Assembly: GCF_050563525.1 (NCBI RefSeq)
Contig: NZ_JBNXUN010000001.1
Location: forward strand, 558,001 to 622,000
Source of the DNA: Falsiroseomonas sp050563525
Lineage (GTDB): Bacteria; Pseudomonadota; Alphaproteobacteria; Acetobacterales; Acetobacteraceae
Direction of reading: 5' to 3'
DNA length: 64,000 nucleotides
The notes beneath the pieces are model-generated. The model did no database searches and had not been told where the DNA came from. It worked only from the letters and a program-made list of their open reading frames with translations. Position numbers and translations under genes: made by a program. Positions 38,368-46,521 of this stretch are shown here, one piece after another (position 1 is the first letter of the stretch; each line of letters starts with the position of its first letter).

Positions 38368-38928
38368 ATGCCCCCACACCGCCAGCCCCGCCGCGCGACG
38401 CGTCCCCATCCCTGGTCCCCGATGACCGACGCCGAATGGACCGCCCTCGCCCCGCTCCTTGCGGCCACCCGCGGCCGCCCGCCCGCCGACCGTCGCCGCA
38501 CCCTCGACGCCATCTTCTGGGTCGCCTGCTCCCGCGGCCCCTGGCGTGACCTGCCGCCCGAACTCGGCCGCGCCGATACCGCCCACCGCACCCTGCGCCG
38601 CTACGCGCGGTCTGGCCTGCTCGACCGCCTGCTGCGCGCCGCACCCCGCCTCGCCACGCTCGAATGGCGCATCGCCCGCGCCTGGCGCCGCGCCTGCCGC
38701 CTCATGTCGATGGCGAGCCTGCTGCTCGCCCGCGACCTGGGCCTGGTCGCCGCCCTGCCGTGTTCGGAGGCCGACCTGCCCAACCCGGATTTGTCCGAAA
38801 CCCTGCGCCGCGCCCGCGAATCCGTGCTTGAATCCGGCCTGCCGATCCTGCGGTCGGGCCTGAAATGGCTGATGCTGCTGCACCGGATGGTTGGCGGCCG
38901 GCCTCAAGCCTTCCGCACAACCACCTGA
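38368..38928 (+). CDS. Transposase-domain-only (DUF4096) protein, possibly domesticated
   Basis: Of 186 residues, numbers 17-90 match the N-terminal DUF4096 domain of IS5/IS4-type transposases: MTDAEWTALAPLL, RGRPPADRRRTLDAIFWVA, SRGPWRDLPPELGR, TAHRTLRRYARSGLLDRLL. The rest is a different helical segment (ACRLMSMASLLLARDLGLVAALP) with no DDE catalytic residues, and no inverted repeats flank the gene. GAGGG lies eight bases before ATG 38368. It may be a DNA-binding protein derived from a transposase. Its GC-rich codon use equals that of its neighbours, so it is not a fresh insertion. Confidence 0.7.
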   Translation: MPPHRQPRRATRPHPWSPMTDAEWTALAPLLAATRGRPPADRRRTLDAIFWVACSRGPWRDLPPELGRADTAHRTLRRYARSGLLDRLLRAAPRLATLEWRIARAWRRACRLMSMASLLLARDLGLVAALPCSEADLPNPDLSETLRRARESVLESGLPILRSGLKWLMLLHRMVGGRPQAFRTTT

Positions 38929-38941
38929 TCATAAAGCAATG

Positions 38942-40015
38942 TCAGCCGCGCGAGACTGCCTCCGCCAGCGCCTTGCCCACATCCTCGGTCCCGGCATTGC
39001 CGCCCATGTCGCGCGTCCGCGGCCCGCCTTCCGCCAGCAGCGTCTCGATGGCGCCAACGATCGCATCCGCTGCCGCCTTCTCCCCCAGATGCTCCAGCAT
39101 CATGGCGCCCGACCACACCTGCCCGATCGGGTTGCAGATCCACTTGCCCGCGATGTCCGGCGCGCTGCCATGCACCGGCTCGAACATGCTCGGATGCAGC
39201 TTCTCCGGATTGATGTTGGCGCTCGGCGCGATGCCGATGCTGCCCGCCACCGCCGGCCCGAGGTCCGACAGGATGTCGCCGAACAGGTTGGACCCCACCA
39301 CCACGTCGAACCAGTCCGGGTGCTGCACGAAATGCGCGCACAGGATGTCGATGTGGAACTGGTCCGTGGTCACGCCCGGATACTTCGTCGCCATCTCCGC
39401 GAAGCGCTCGTCCCAGTACGGCATGGTGAAGGTGATGCCGTTGGATTTCGTCGCGCTGGTCAGCTTCCGCCGCGGCCGCGTCTGCGCCAGTTCGAACGCG
39501 TATTTCAGCACCCGGTCGACACCGACGCGGGTGAAAACACTGTCCTGTGTCACGAATTCCCGATCCGTGCCTGGGAACATCCGCCCACCAGTCGAGGAAT
39601 ATTCACCCTCGGTATTCTCACGCACCACGTAGAAGTCGATGTCCTTCGGACCCCTGTCGGCCAGCGGCGTCCGCCCGCCCGGCATCAGCTTGCAGGGCCG
39701 CAGGCTGATGTACTGGTCGAAGCCGCGCCGGATCGGGATCAGCAGCCCCCACAGCGAGACATGGTCCGGCACCCCCGGCCAGCCCACCGCGCCCAGGAAC
39801 ACGCTGTCGGACCGCCGAAGCTGGTCCAGCCCGTCATCCGGCATCATCTTGCCGGTCTGCTGGTAGGTCTCGCAGGACCAGTCGTAATGCGTCAGCTCCA
39901 GGTCGAAGCCGAAGCGCCGCGCCGCGGCATCCAGCACGCGCAGCCCCTCCGGCACCGTCTCCTTGCCGATGCCATCGCCGGGAATCACGGCGATGCGGTG
40001 GGTCTTGCGGGTCAT
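38942..40015 (-). CDS. Tartrate/D-malate dehydrogenase (TtuC/DmlA type)
   Basis: This 357-residue beta-decarboxylating dehydrogenase is related to isopropylmalate dehydrogenase. GDGIGKETV, RENTEGEYS (the tartrate/D-malate form of the substrate loop), TSATKSNG with the catalytic Lys, GSNLFGDILSD for metal binding, and EPVHGSAPDIAGKWICNP are visible. Members oxidise D-malate or tartrate with NAD and Mn2+. GGAGG precedes ATG 40015. It converges on the DUF4096 gene with a 13-base gap. Confidence 0.9.
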   Translation of the reverse strand: MTRKTHRIAVIPGDGIGKETVPEGLRVLDAAARRFGFDLELTHYDWSCETYQQTGKMMPDDGLDQLRRSDSVFLGAVGWPGVPDHVSLWGLLIPIRRGFDQYISLRPCKLMPGGRTPLADRGPKDIDFYVVRENTEGEYSSTGGRMFPGTDREFVTQDSVFTRVGVDRVLKYAFELAQTRPRRKLTSATKSNGITFTMPYWDERFAEMATKYPGVTTDQFHIDILCAHFVQHPDWFDVVVGSNLFGDILSDLGPAVAGSIGIAPSANINPEKLHPSMFEPVHGSAPDIAGKWICNPIGQVWSGAMMLEHLGEKAAADAIVGAIETLLAEGGPRTRDMGGNAGTEDVGKALAEAVSRG

Positions 40016-40047
40016 GGATGCGTCCTCCGGCGTTCCGGCGGACCCTG

Positions 40048-40533
40048 CTACCGCGCCGCGCCGCCGGCAACCCCACGCGCGCGCACTGCGCTCAGCACCG
40101 CGACCGCCAGCCCTGCCAGCGCCACCCCCTGCGCCGGCCGCCACCCCGCGTCCAGCCCCAGATTTGCGGCAAGGATCCGGCCGGCCGGCAGGTTGGTGGC
40201 GGCGGCGTACCATCCCCACTCGATCGCCGCCGCGCCCAGCCCCGCCACCAGCGCCAGCCCGGCCAGCGCCCAGGGGTCCGCCCGCCACCGCCCCGGCAGC
40301 AGCCGCCAGGCCATCAGCCAGACGAAGACGCCGGCCAGCACCACCACGGAGTCCGCCCGCGCCTTCGCCTGCAGGAAGGCATGGAACACCCCGAGCCCCG
40401 CCAGCAGGTACACCCCCCGGTGCAGCCGCTTCCACCGCCGCCCGAGCCGACGCTGCCACCCATCCAATGTCGTGCTGCTCATGCCCACCGCTTCGCTGGC
40501 TCTGGCCGGCAGGTTTCGCCGGCTCACAGCCAC
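40048..40533 (-). pseudogene. N-terminally truncated MsrQ-like heme membrane protein
   Basis: The first 75 residues align with the last third of MsrQ (YedZ), the heme-bearing quinone-linked partner of the periplasmic methionine sulfoxide reductase MsrP: TTLDGWQRRLGRRWKRLHR, then YLLAGLGVFHAFLQAKAR with the heme-ligand-type histidines. About 130 residues with the other helices are missing, because the ELM1-like gene directly abuts and overlaps by 10 bases. A further 80 residues with two or three helices follow. No msrP is adjacent. It may be a relic, or a short stand-alone variant with the upstream part lost by rearrangement. Confidence 0.55.
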
Positions 40534-41444
40534 CCCCGCCGCAGAATCTCGCCCGCCACCCGCCCCACCTCATCCAGCGGCGTCCGCACGAAGGGCTCCG
40601 GCGCCCGGTCCAGCGGCCGCGCCTGCCCCGCAGCGTACAGGCTTTCATGCAGCGCGAGGTGCCGCCGCCCCTCATCGCCCATCGGCGCGACGAACACCGG
40701 CGCCGCCGTTACCAGCGCCTCCGACAGCATGGAGACGCTGTCCCCGCTCACCACCAGCACATCCGCCCAGGCCAGCACTCCGAGATACGGATTGGCACCG
40801 GCATCCCCCCAGCGATGCAGCCGGTGCGGCACGCCCGCCAGTGCCGCGCCCAGCGCCGCCGTCGCCGCGGCCCCGGTCCTGCGGCTGGTCGTCGCCAGCA
40901 CGCTACCGGCGAAGCCCGCCACCCGCGCGCCAAGCCGCGCCGCGACCTCCGGCGCCAGCCCCTCCCCCCGCACCGGCCCGCCCAGCAGCAGGCCGACGCG
41001 GGGCGAGGGCAACTCGGCAAGCCCGGTAAACACATCCCGCGCCGCCGCCAGCTTGGCGGGCGTCACCCGATGCGCGGCGCCCAGGATCGCCAGCACCTCC
41101 GGCACCCGGGCCGGCGCGTCATGCCGCCCGAGGACGGACAGGTCGAACCGCCCCGCCGCCCGCATGCACTGCACCGTCCGCACCCCGCGCGCGCCGAGCC
41201 ACCGCACCACCGGCCCGGCCCGCCGCCCGGCGGAGATCACCAGGCGCGGCCATGGCGGCACGAACGCCCCGCGCGCCTGCGGCGTCAGCCCCGCCAGGGT
41301 CGGGAACGGCAACGGCAGCCGCGCCAGCGCGCCCCACTCCAGCGCGACGACGCGATGCGCCACCGGCAGGCGCTCCGCGATGCCGAGCGCCTGTGCCGCC
41401 GTCCCGGCGCGCGGGTCCACCAGTACCCAGACGGGCTCCGTCAT
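40524..41444 (-). CDS. ELM1-family (mitochondrial fission ELM1-like, DUF1022) protein
   Basis: This 306-residue protein is of the bacterial ELM1/DUF1022 group: WVLVDPRAGTAAQALGIAERL at the N-terminus, RLVISAGRRAGPVVRWL in the first half, and VVSGDSVSMLSEALVTAAPVFV in the second, a glycosyltransferase-B-like arrangement. Bacterial function is not established; a nucleotide-sugar or lipid-related role is only suggested by the fold. It is divergent from pyrE (61-base gap) and marks the last gene of the C-rich half of the + strand. Confidence 0.82.
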   Translation of the reverse strand: MTEPVWVLVDPRAGTAAQALGIAERLPVAHRVVALEWGALARLPLPFPTLAGLTPQARGAFVPPWPRLVISAGRRAGPVVRWLGARGVRTVQCMRAAGRFDLSVLGRHDAPARVPEVLAILGAAHRVTPAKLAAARDVFTGLAELPSPRVGLLLGGPVRGEGLAPEVAARLGARVAGFAGSVLATTSRRTGAAATAALGAALAGVPHRLHRWGDAGANPYLGVLAWADVLVVSGDSVSMLSEALVTAAPVFVAPMGDEGRRHLALHESLYAAGQARPLDRAPEPFVRTPLDEVGRVAGEILRRGWL

Positions 41445-41505
41445 GGACGAACCCGCGGGACATGGTTACGAACGGACGACACGCCGAGTTCAGGAATTCG
41501 CAAAG

Positions 41506-42228
41506 ATGGCCATCCCGCACGCCTCCGACTGGGACCGCGACGCCGCGCTGACGACCGCGCGCATCCTGCTCGAGATCAAGGCGGTGAACTTCCGACCGGA
41601 GGAGCCCTACACCTTCACCAGCGGCTGGAAGAGCCCGGTCTACATCGATTGCCGCAAGATCATCTCCTTCCCCCGTGCCCGCAACCAGATCTGCGAGCTG
41701 GCGGTGCAGAAGATCGGCCGGCACATCGGCTACGAGTCGATCGACGTGGTGGTGGGCGGCGAGACCGCCGGCATTCCCTTTGGCGCCTGGATCGCCGACC
41801 GCATGATGGCGCCGATGGCCTATGTGCGGAAGAAGCCCAAGGGCTTCGGCCGCAACGCGCAGATCGAGGGCGAGGTGCCGGTCGGCCAGCGCACGCTGCT
41901 GGTGGAAGACCTGACCACCGACGGCGCCAGCAAGATCCGCTTCGCCAACGCGCTGCGGGAGGCCGGGACCATCTGCGACCACACCTTCGTGGTATTCTAC
42001 TATGGCGTCTTCCCCGGCAGCTTCGAGCAGATGAAGGCCATGGGCCTCAACCTGCACCACCTGGCCACCTGGTGGGACGTGCTGGAAGTCTGCCGCGAGC
42101 GCCCATATTTCTCGGAGGCCGCGCTGAAGGAAGTGCGCAAGTTCCTGGAGGACCCGGTTGGCTGGTCCGGCGCGCATGGCGGCATCGGGTCGCTCGCGGA
42201 GGCGAAGCCGAAGGACGGCAGCGAGTGA
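41506..42228 (+). CDS. pyrE: Orotate phosphoribosyltransferase
   Basis: This 240-residue enzyme of pyrimidine synthesis joins orotate to PRPP to give OMP. The PRPP-binding motif is TLLVEDLTTDGASK, the orotate-side loop is YTFTSGWKSPVYIDCRK, and VVVGGETAGIPFGAWIADRM lies between them. ATG 41506 fits the family N-terminus. This is the first gene on the G-rich side of the skew switch. Confidence 0.93.
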   Translation: MAIPHASDWDRDAALTTARILLEIKAVNFRPEEPYTFTSGWKSPVYIDCRKIISFPRARNQICELAVQKIGRHIGYESIDVVVGGETAGIPFGAWIADRMMAPMAYVRKKPKGFGRNAQIEGEVPVGQRTLLVEDLTTDGASKIRFANALREAGTICDHTFVVFYYGVFPGSFEQMKAMGLNLHHLATWWDVLEVCRERPYFSEAALKEVRKFLEDPVGWSGAHGGIGSLAEAKPKDGSE

Positions 42229-42240
42229 CGGGAGGATCGG

Positions 42241-42486
42241 ATGGCGCATTCCAGCGTGGAACTGCCCGAGGACCAGGCCGCACGTCTCCAGCACCTCGCC
42301 ACCTTCCGCGCCACCACGGCAGAGGCGCTGTTGGCCGAGGTGGCGCGCAGCCTGGTTGCCGATGCCGATGCGCTGGAGTCATGGCTCGGTGAAGGCGAGG
42401 CGCAGGCCGTTGCCGGGCGGACCGTACCCTTCGAGCAGGTGATGGCCGACCTGGACGACATCATCGCGCGCGCGCGGACCGCTTGA
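42241..42486 (+). CDS. RHH-type antitoxin of a ParDE/RelBE-like pair
   Basis: This 81-residue protein has a short N-terminal ribbon-helix-helix-like part (SVELPEDQAARLQHLA) and a C-terminal helical neutralising tail (VPFEQVMADLDDIIARARTA). The stop overlaps the TTG start of the following toxin reading frame, the usual TA arrangement. It lies 12 bases after pyrE. The toxin is broken, so this gene may now act alone. Confidence 0.75.
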   Translation: MAHSSVELPEDQAARLQHLATFRATTAEALLAEVARSLVADADALESWLGEGEAQAVAGRTVPFEQVMADLDDIIARARTA

Positions 42487-42766
42487 AGCGACTGCGCGTC
42501 ACGCTGCTGGCGCGGCGCGACCTCGCGGAAGCCATCGAGGACATCGCCCGCGACAACCGGGAAAGCGCGATGAGGCTCCGCAACCGCCTGCCCGATGCCG
42601 GGCAGCGACTGGCCGCCTTCCCAGGCATGGGCCGTTCCAATGAGCGCGGCCGCCGGCTCTTCGCGGTGCCGGCACATCTTTCCTGTTGATTTACCCTGTG
42701 GAGGATGACGACCTCATCATCCTGCGCGTCTGGCATGGAGCCCGCCAATGGCCGCCCGCTGGCTGA
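42483..42766 (+). pseudogene. ParE/RelE-family toxin, frameshifted
   Basis: The first frame encodes RVTLLARRDLAEAIEDIARD...LAAFPGMGRSNERGRRLFAVP and then stops at 42689. A shift of one base near 42677 restores the typical ParE end: TSFLLIYPVEDDDLIILRVW followed by HGAR, with a stop at 42766. One missing G in GTGCCGGCACA explains the break. Start is a TTG overlapping the antitoxin stop. The restored end overlaps the start of the next gene by 19 bases. The toxin is therefore probably inactive. Confidence 0.8.
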
Positions 42767-44406
42767 CCCTCGCTCTCCTCGCCCTCGCCGCCCCGGCGCA
42801 GGCCCAGCCGGCGCGCGACGTGCTGACCATCGGCATCACGCAGTACCCGGCGACCTTCCACCCAAACATCGAGAGCATGGCGGCCAAATCCTATGTCGGC
42901 GGCTTCACCCGGCGGCCGCTGACGGCGCGGGATGCCGACTGGAACCTGACCTGCCTTGGCTGCGTCACGGTGCCGAGCCTGGAGAACGGGCTCGCCACGC
43001 GGGAACAGACGCCGGACGGCAAGGCCGGCATCCGCGTCACCTGGGAGCTGCGGGAGGGCTGGGCCTGGGGGGATGGCACGCCGGTGACGGCGGAGGATCT
43101 GCTGTTCGCCTGGCAGGCCGGGCGCGACTTCTCCACCGGGTTCGGCGGCAGCGAATTCTATCGCCGCGCCTATGAGGCGATCGTGGAAGGCCCGCGCCGC
43201 ATCACGCTGCGCTTCGACCAGGTGACCTTCGAATACGGCAGCAGCGGCGATTGGGTGCCGCTTCCCGCGCATATCGAGCGCGCGCGCTGGGAAGCCGAAC
43301 CGCGTAGCTACCGCACCCGCAGCGCCTACGAGACCGAGACCACCAACCCCGGCCTGTGGAACGGCCCCTACCGGGTTTCCGCCACCACACCCGGCTCCGG
43401 CGTAACGCTGGAGCGCAACGCGCATTGGGGCGGCACCGCCCCCGCGTTCCGCCGGATCAATATCCGCACGGTGGAGAACACGGCGGCGCTGGAGGCACAG
43501 CTTCTGGCCGGGCAGATCGACATGGTGGCGGGGGAACTCGGCCTGCCGCTGGAACAGGTCACGGCGCTGGAACGCCGGGCGCGCAACCGCTTCCGCTTTG
43601 AATACAAGCCGGGCCTGATCTACGAGCATCTCGACCTGATGCTGGACAATCCGATCCTCGCCGATCGCCGCGTGCGCCAGGCGCTGGTGCTCGGCACCGA
43701 CCGCGCACAGATCGTGGCGCGGCTGTTCGAGGGACGGCAGACCGTGGCGCACACCACGGTCAACCCGCTGGACGGGATGCATGACGATGCGGTGCGCCAG
43801 TGGCCGTTCGATGCAGCGCGGGCCGGCGCGCTGCTGGCCGAGGCCGGCTGGACGCCCGGCCCCGACGGCATCCGCCGCAATGCGGCCGGCGACCGCTTGG
43901 CCATCGAGTTGATGACCACCGCCGGCAACCGGTCCCGCGAGCAGGTGCAGCAGGTGTTGCAGGGCATGTGGCGGCCGCTGGGCATCGAGACGCGCATCCG
44001 CAACGAGCCACCGCGGGTGTTCTTCGGCGAAACCGTCTCCCGCCGCCGCTTCACCGGCGCCGCGCTGTTCGCCTGGATCAGCAGTCCGGAGAACGTGCCG
44101 CGCACGACGTTGCATTCGGACGAGATCCCGACCGCCGCGCGCAACTTCTCCGGCCAGAACTACACCGGCTTCCGCAACGCGGAAATGGATGCGCTGCTGG
44201 AAGCGTTGCCGATCGAGCTGGATGTAGAGCGCCGCCGCGTGCTGTGGCACCGCCTGCAGGCGATCTATGCGGAGGAGCTGCCGGCGATCCCGCTGTGGTT
44301 CCGATCCGACGCGCATGTCTGGCCGATCTGGCTGGAGGGGGTGCGGCCAACCGGGCACCTCAATGCGTCCTCCAACTGGGTCGAGCAGTGGCGGGTGGTG
44401 CGCTGA
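42748..44406 (+). CDS. Peptide/nickel-type ABC transporter substrate-binding protein
   Basis: This 552-residue periplasmic SBP_bac_5-family protein has a signal ending near AQAQP (about 18-22). Family features are DVLTIGITQYPATFHPNIES, WELREGWAWGDGTPVTAEDLLFAWQAG and, later, DRRVRQALVLGTDRAQIV, plus a C-terminal IPLWFRSDAHVW. It leads a tightly packed operon with a VOC gene and two permeases; all junctions overlap. The ligand is probably a peptide or similar solute. No ATPase genes follow. Confidence 0.9.
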   Translation: MAARWLTLALLALAAPAQAQPARDVLTIGITQYPATFHPNIESMAAKSYVGGFTRRPLTARDADWNLTCLGCVTVPSLENGLATREQTPDGKAGIRVTWELREGWAWGDGTPVTAEDLLFAWQAGRDFSTGFGGSEFYRRAYEAIVEGPRRITLRFDQVTFEYGSSGDWVPLPAHIERARWEAEPRSYRTRSAYETETTNPGLWNGPYRVSATTPGSGVTLERNAHWGGTAPAFRRINIRTVENTAALEAQLLAGQIDMVAGELGLPLEQVTALERRARNRFRFEYKPGLIYEHLDLMLDNPILADRRVRQALVLGTDRAQIVARLFEGRQTVAHTTVNPLDGMHDDAVRQWPFDAARAGALLAEAGWTPGPDGIRRNAAGDRLAIELMTTAGNRSREQVQQVLQGMWRPLGIETRIRNEPPRVFFGETVSRRRFTGAALFAWISSPENVPRTTLHSDEIPTAARNFSGQNYTGFRNAEMDALLEALPIELDVERRRVLWHRLQAIYAEELPAIPLWFRSDAHVWPIWLEGVRPTGHLNASSNWVEQWRVVR

Positions 44407-44780
44407 TGCTCGATCATGTCTCCATCGCCGTGGTGGATTTGCCGCGCGCCGCGCGGTTCTACGATGCGGTGATGGCGGCGCTCGGCCAGCCCTGCGTGTG
44501 GCGGGAGGAGCGCGCCATCGGCTACGGGCTGCGCGACGCCGGCAGCTACCTGACCATCCGCGCCGGCGCCACGGCGGCGGATGCGGCCTGCCACTGGGCG
44601 TTCCGGGCGAAGGGGCGCGGGGCGGTGCGGGACTTCCATGCGGCGGGGCTGGCGTCGGGTGGCACGGATGACGGCGCGCCCGGGCTGCGGCCGATCTACC
44701 ACCCGCACTACTACGCGGCCTTCCTGCGCGACCCGGACGGCAACCGCATCGAGGCGGTGTTCCACGGTCCGGAGGCGTGA
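44406..44780 (+). CDS. VOC (glyoxalase/bleomycin resistance) family protein
   Basis: This 124-residue single-chain vicinal-oxygen-chelate protein begins MLDHVSIAVVDLPRAARFYDAVMAALG and ends YYAAFLRDPDGNRIEAVFHG, the paired beta-alpha-beta modules of the family. His4 and Glu118 are the expected metal-ligand positions. It overlaps the binding-protein stop by one base and the permease start by four (GTGA), so it is an integral part of the transport operon. It may modify or bind the transported compound. Confidence 0.87.
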   Translation: MLDHVSIAVVDLPRAARFYDAVMAALGQPCVWREERAIGYGLRDAGSYLTIRAGATAADAACHWAFRAKGRGAVRDFHAAGLASGGTDDGAPGLRPIYHPHYYAAFLRDPDGNRIEAVFHGPEA

Positions 44781-45709
44781 TCCGGCTGCTGGCCGGGCGG
44801 CTTGTGCAGATCGCGGTGACGCTGACGGTGCTGTCCTTTGCCATGTTCCTGTTGATCGGGCTGATGCCGGGCGACCCGATTGACCTCGCCATCGCCGGCG
44901 ACCCGCGGCTGAATGCGGAGGATGCGGCGCGGCTGCGGGCTCTGCACGGGTTGGACCAGCCGTTGCTGACCCGGTACCTCGCCTGGGCCGGCGCCTTGAT
45001 GCAGGGCGAGTTCGGCTATTCGCGGCTGTTCGCGCAGCCGGTGGCGCAGATCATCGGGCCGGCGCTGGGCTCCACGCTGGTGCTGCTGGGGGCGGCGGTG
45101 GTGGTCTCGGCGGTGGTCGGGCTCGGGCTCGGGGCGCTGGCGGCGATGAAGCCGCGATTTGCGCCGGTTGCCGATGCCATCGCCATCCTGGGGCAGTCGG
45201 CGCCGAGCTTCTGGTTGGGCATCCTGCTGATCATCGTCTTCGCCGTGATGCTGGGCTGGCTGCCGGCGGGCGGGACTCCGGAGCCTGGCGCGGTGGAGGC
45301 GCTGCGCTTCCTGGTCCTGCCGGTGGCAACGCTGGCGGTGGCGAACCTTGCGGCCTATGCGCGGCACAGCGCGGCGGAGCTTTCGGCGGTGCTGCAATCG
45401 CCCTGGATCACCGCGGCGCGGGCGCGCGGGGCGGGGGAGATGCGGCTGCTGCTGCGGCATGCGGCGCCAAATGCGGCGGTGCCGATCCTGCAGGTGGCGG
45501 CACTGGATGCCGGCAGCCTGGTCGGCGGGGCACTGATCACGGAGACGCTGTTCGCACGGCCGGGCATGGGCAAGCTGATCTATGACGCGGTGATGGGGAA
45601 CGACACCAACCTGGCGCTGGTGGCGCTGCTGCTGGTGGCGCTGGTGACCATGCTGGCGACGCTGGCGGCGGATATCGGGCAGCGGGCGATCGACCCGAGG
45701 TTGGCGTGA
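44777..45709 (+). CDS. ABC transporter permease, DppB type
   Basis: This 310-residue permease has about six helices and the DppB/OppB features: MFLLIGLMPGDPIDLAI at the N-terminus, SLVGGALITETLFARPGMGKL near the end, and the EAA loop around ARGAGEMRLLLRHAAPNAAVP. GTG start within the VOC stop. It forms a heterodimer with the following permease. Confidence 0.9.
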   Translation: MIRLLAGRLVQIAVTLTVLSFAMFLLIGLMPGDPIDLAIAGDPRLNAEDAARLRALHGLDQPLLTRYLAWAGALMQGEFGYSRLFAQPVAQIIGPALGSTLVLLGAAVVVSAVVGLGLGALAAMKPRFAPVADAIAILGQSAPSFWLGILLIIVFAVMLGWLPAGGTPEPGAVEALRFLVLPVATLAVANLAAYARHSAAELSAVLQSPWITAARARGAGEMRLLLRHAAPNAAVPILQVAALDAGSLVGGALITETLFARPGMGKLIYDAVMGNDTNLALVALLLVALVTMLATLAADIGQRAIDPRLA

Positions 45710-46521
45710 GGCTGGCGATCGGGGCGCTGCTGTTGGGCACGCTGGCGCTGGCGGCGGCGGCGGCGCCGTGGGTTGCGGGGTGGCTCGGGCTGGATGGGGT
45801 GGCGCCGGATCTGTTCAACCGCTTCGCCCCGGCCTCGGCGGACCATCCGCTGGGGACGGATGACCTGGGGCGGGACGTGCTGGTGCGGCTGCTGGAGGGG
45901 GCGCGGGTGTCGCTGGCGGTGGGCGTCGCGACCGCGGTGGCTGCAACCGTGATCGGCACCGGCATCGGGCTGCTGGCGGCTTGGCGCGGTGGGTTGGTGG
46001 ATGCGGTGCTGATGCGGCTGGCGGACGGCATGCTGGCGCTGCCGGCACTGCCGGTGCTGGTGGTGCTGGCCGCCGCCGACACGGGGCGGATCGGGCTGCC
46101 GCGCGGCGAGGCCGCCTCCGACATCGTGCGCATCGTCGCCATCCTGTCGGTGTTCGGCTGGGTCGGCGTGGCGCGGCTTTCGCGGGCGGCGGCGCTATCG
46201 GTGCTGGCGCGGGACTATGTGCGGGCGGCGCGGGCGCTCGGCGGCTCCGAGGCGCGTGTGCTGTGGCGGCATGTGGCGCCGAACATCGCGGGGCCGGTGT
46301 CGGTGGCGGCGGCGCTGACCGTGGCGGGGGCGATCCTGGCAGAGAGCACGCTGAGCTTCCTCGGGCTTGGCATCGCGCCGCCGGCGGCGAGCTGGGGGAA
46401 CATGCTCGCCAATGCGCAGGATCTGGTCTTCAGCGCGCCCTGGGTCGCGGTGTGGCCGGGGCTCGCCATATTGGCGGCGGTCGCCGGCTGCACCTTGGTA
46501 GCCGATGGCCTAAGGCGATGA
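45706..46521 (+). CDS. ABC transporter permease, DppC type
   Basis: This 271-residue partner permease starts GTG within the previous stop. It has HPLGTDDLGRDVLVRLLEGARVSL (residues 46-69; the usual DppC opening), an EAA loop around AARALGGSEARVLWRHVAPN and ESTLSFLGLGIAPPAASWG. The operon stops here and overlaps the convergent oxidoreductase gene by 12 bases. The one or two ATPase genes that normally follow are missing. Confidence 0.9.
   Translation: MRLAIGALLLGTLALAAAAAPWVAGWLGLDGVAPDLFNRFAPASADHPLGTDDLGRDVLVRLLEGARVSLAVGVATAVAATVIGTGIGLLAAWRGGLVDAVLMRLADGMLALPALPVLVVLAAADTGRIGLPRGEAASDIVRIVAILSVFGWVGVARLSRAAALSVLARDYVRAARALGGSEARVLWRHVAPNIAGPVSVAAALTVAGAILAESTLSFLGLGIAPPAASWGNMLANAQDLVFSAPWVAVWPGLAILAAVAGCTLVADGLRR

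Noticed and set aside
38942..40675. 577-codon frame extending the tartrate dehydrogenase gene upstream
   Set aside because: The extension reads through the msrQ-like gene in another frame. Family homology and GGAGG support the start at 40015.
41445..41505. Replication origin exactly in the elm1/pyrE gap
   Set aside because: The gap is only 61 bases, GC-rich and without DnaA-box-like sequences. The skew switch is reported instead, with the origin left open.
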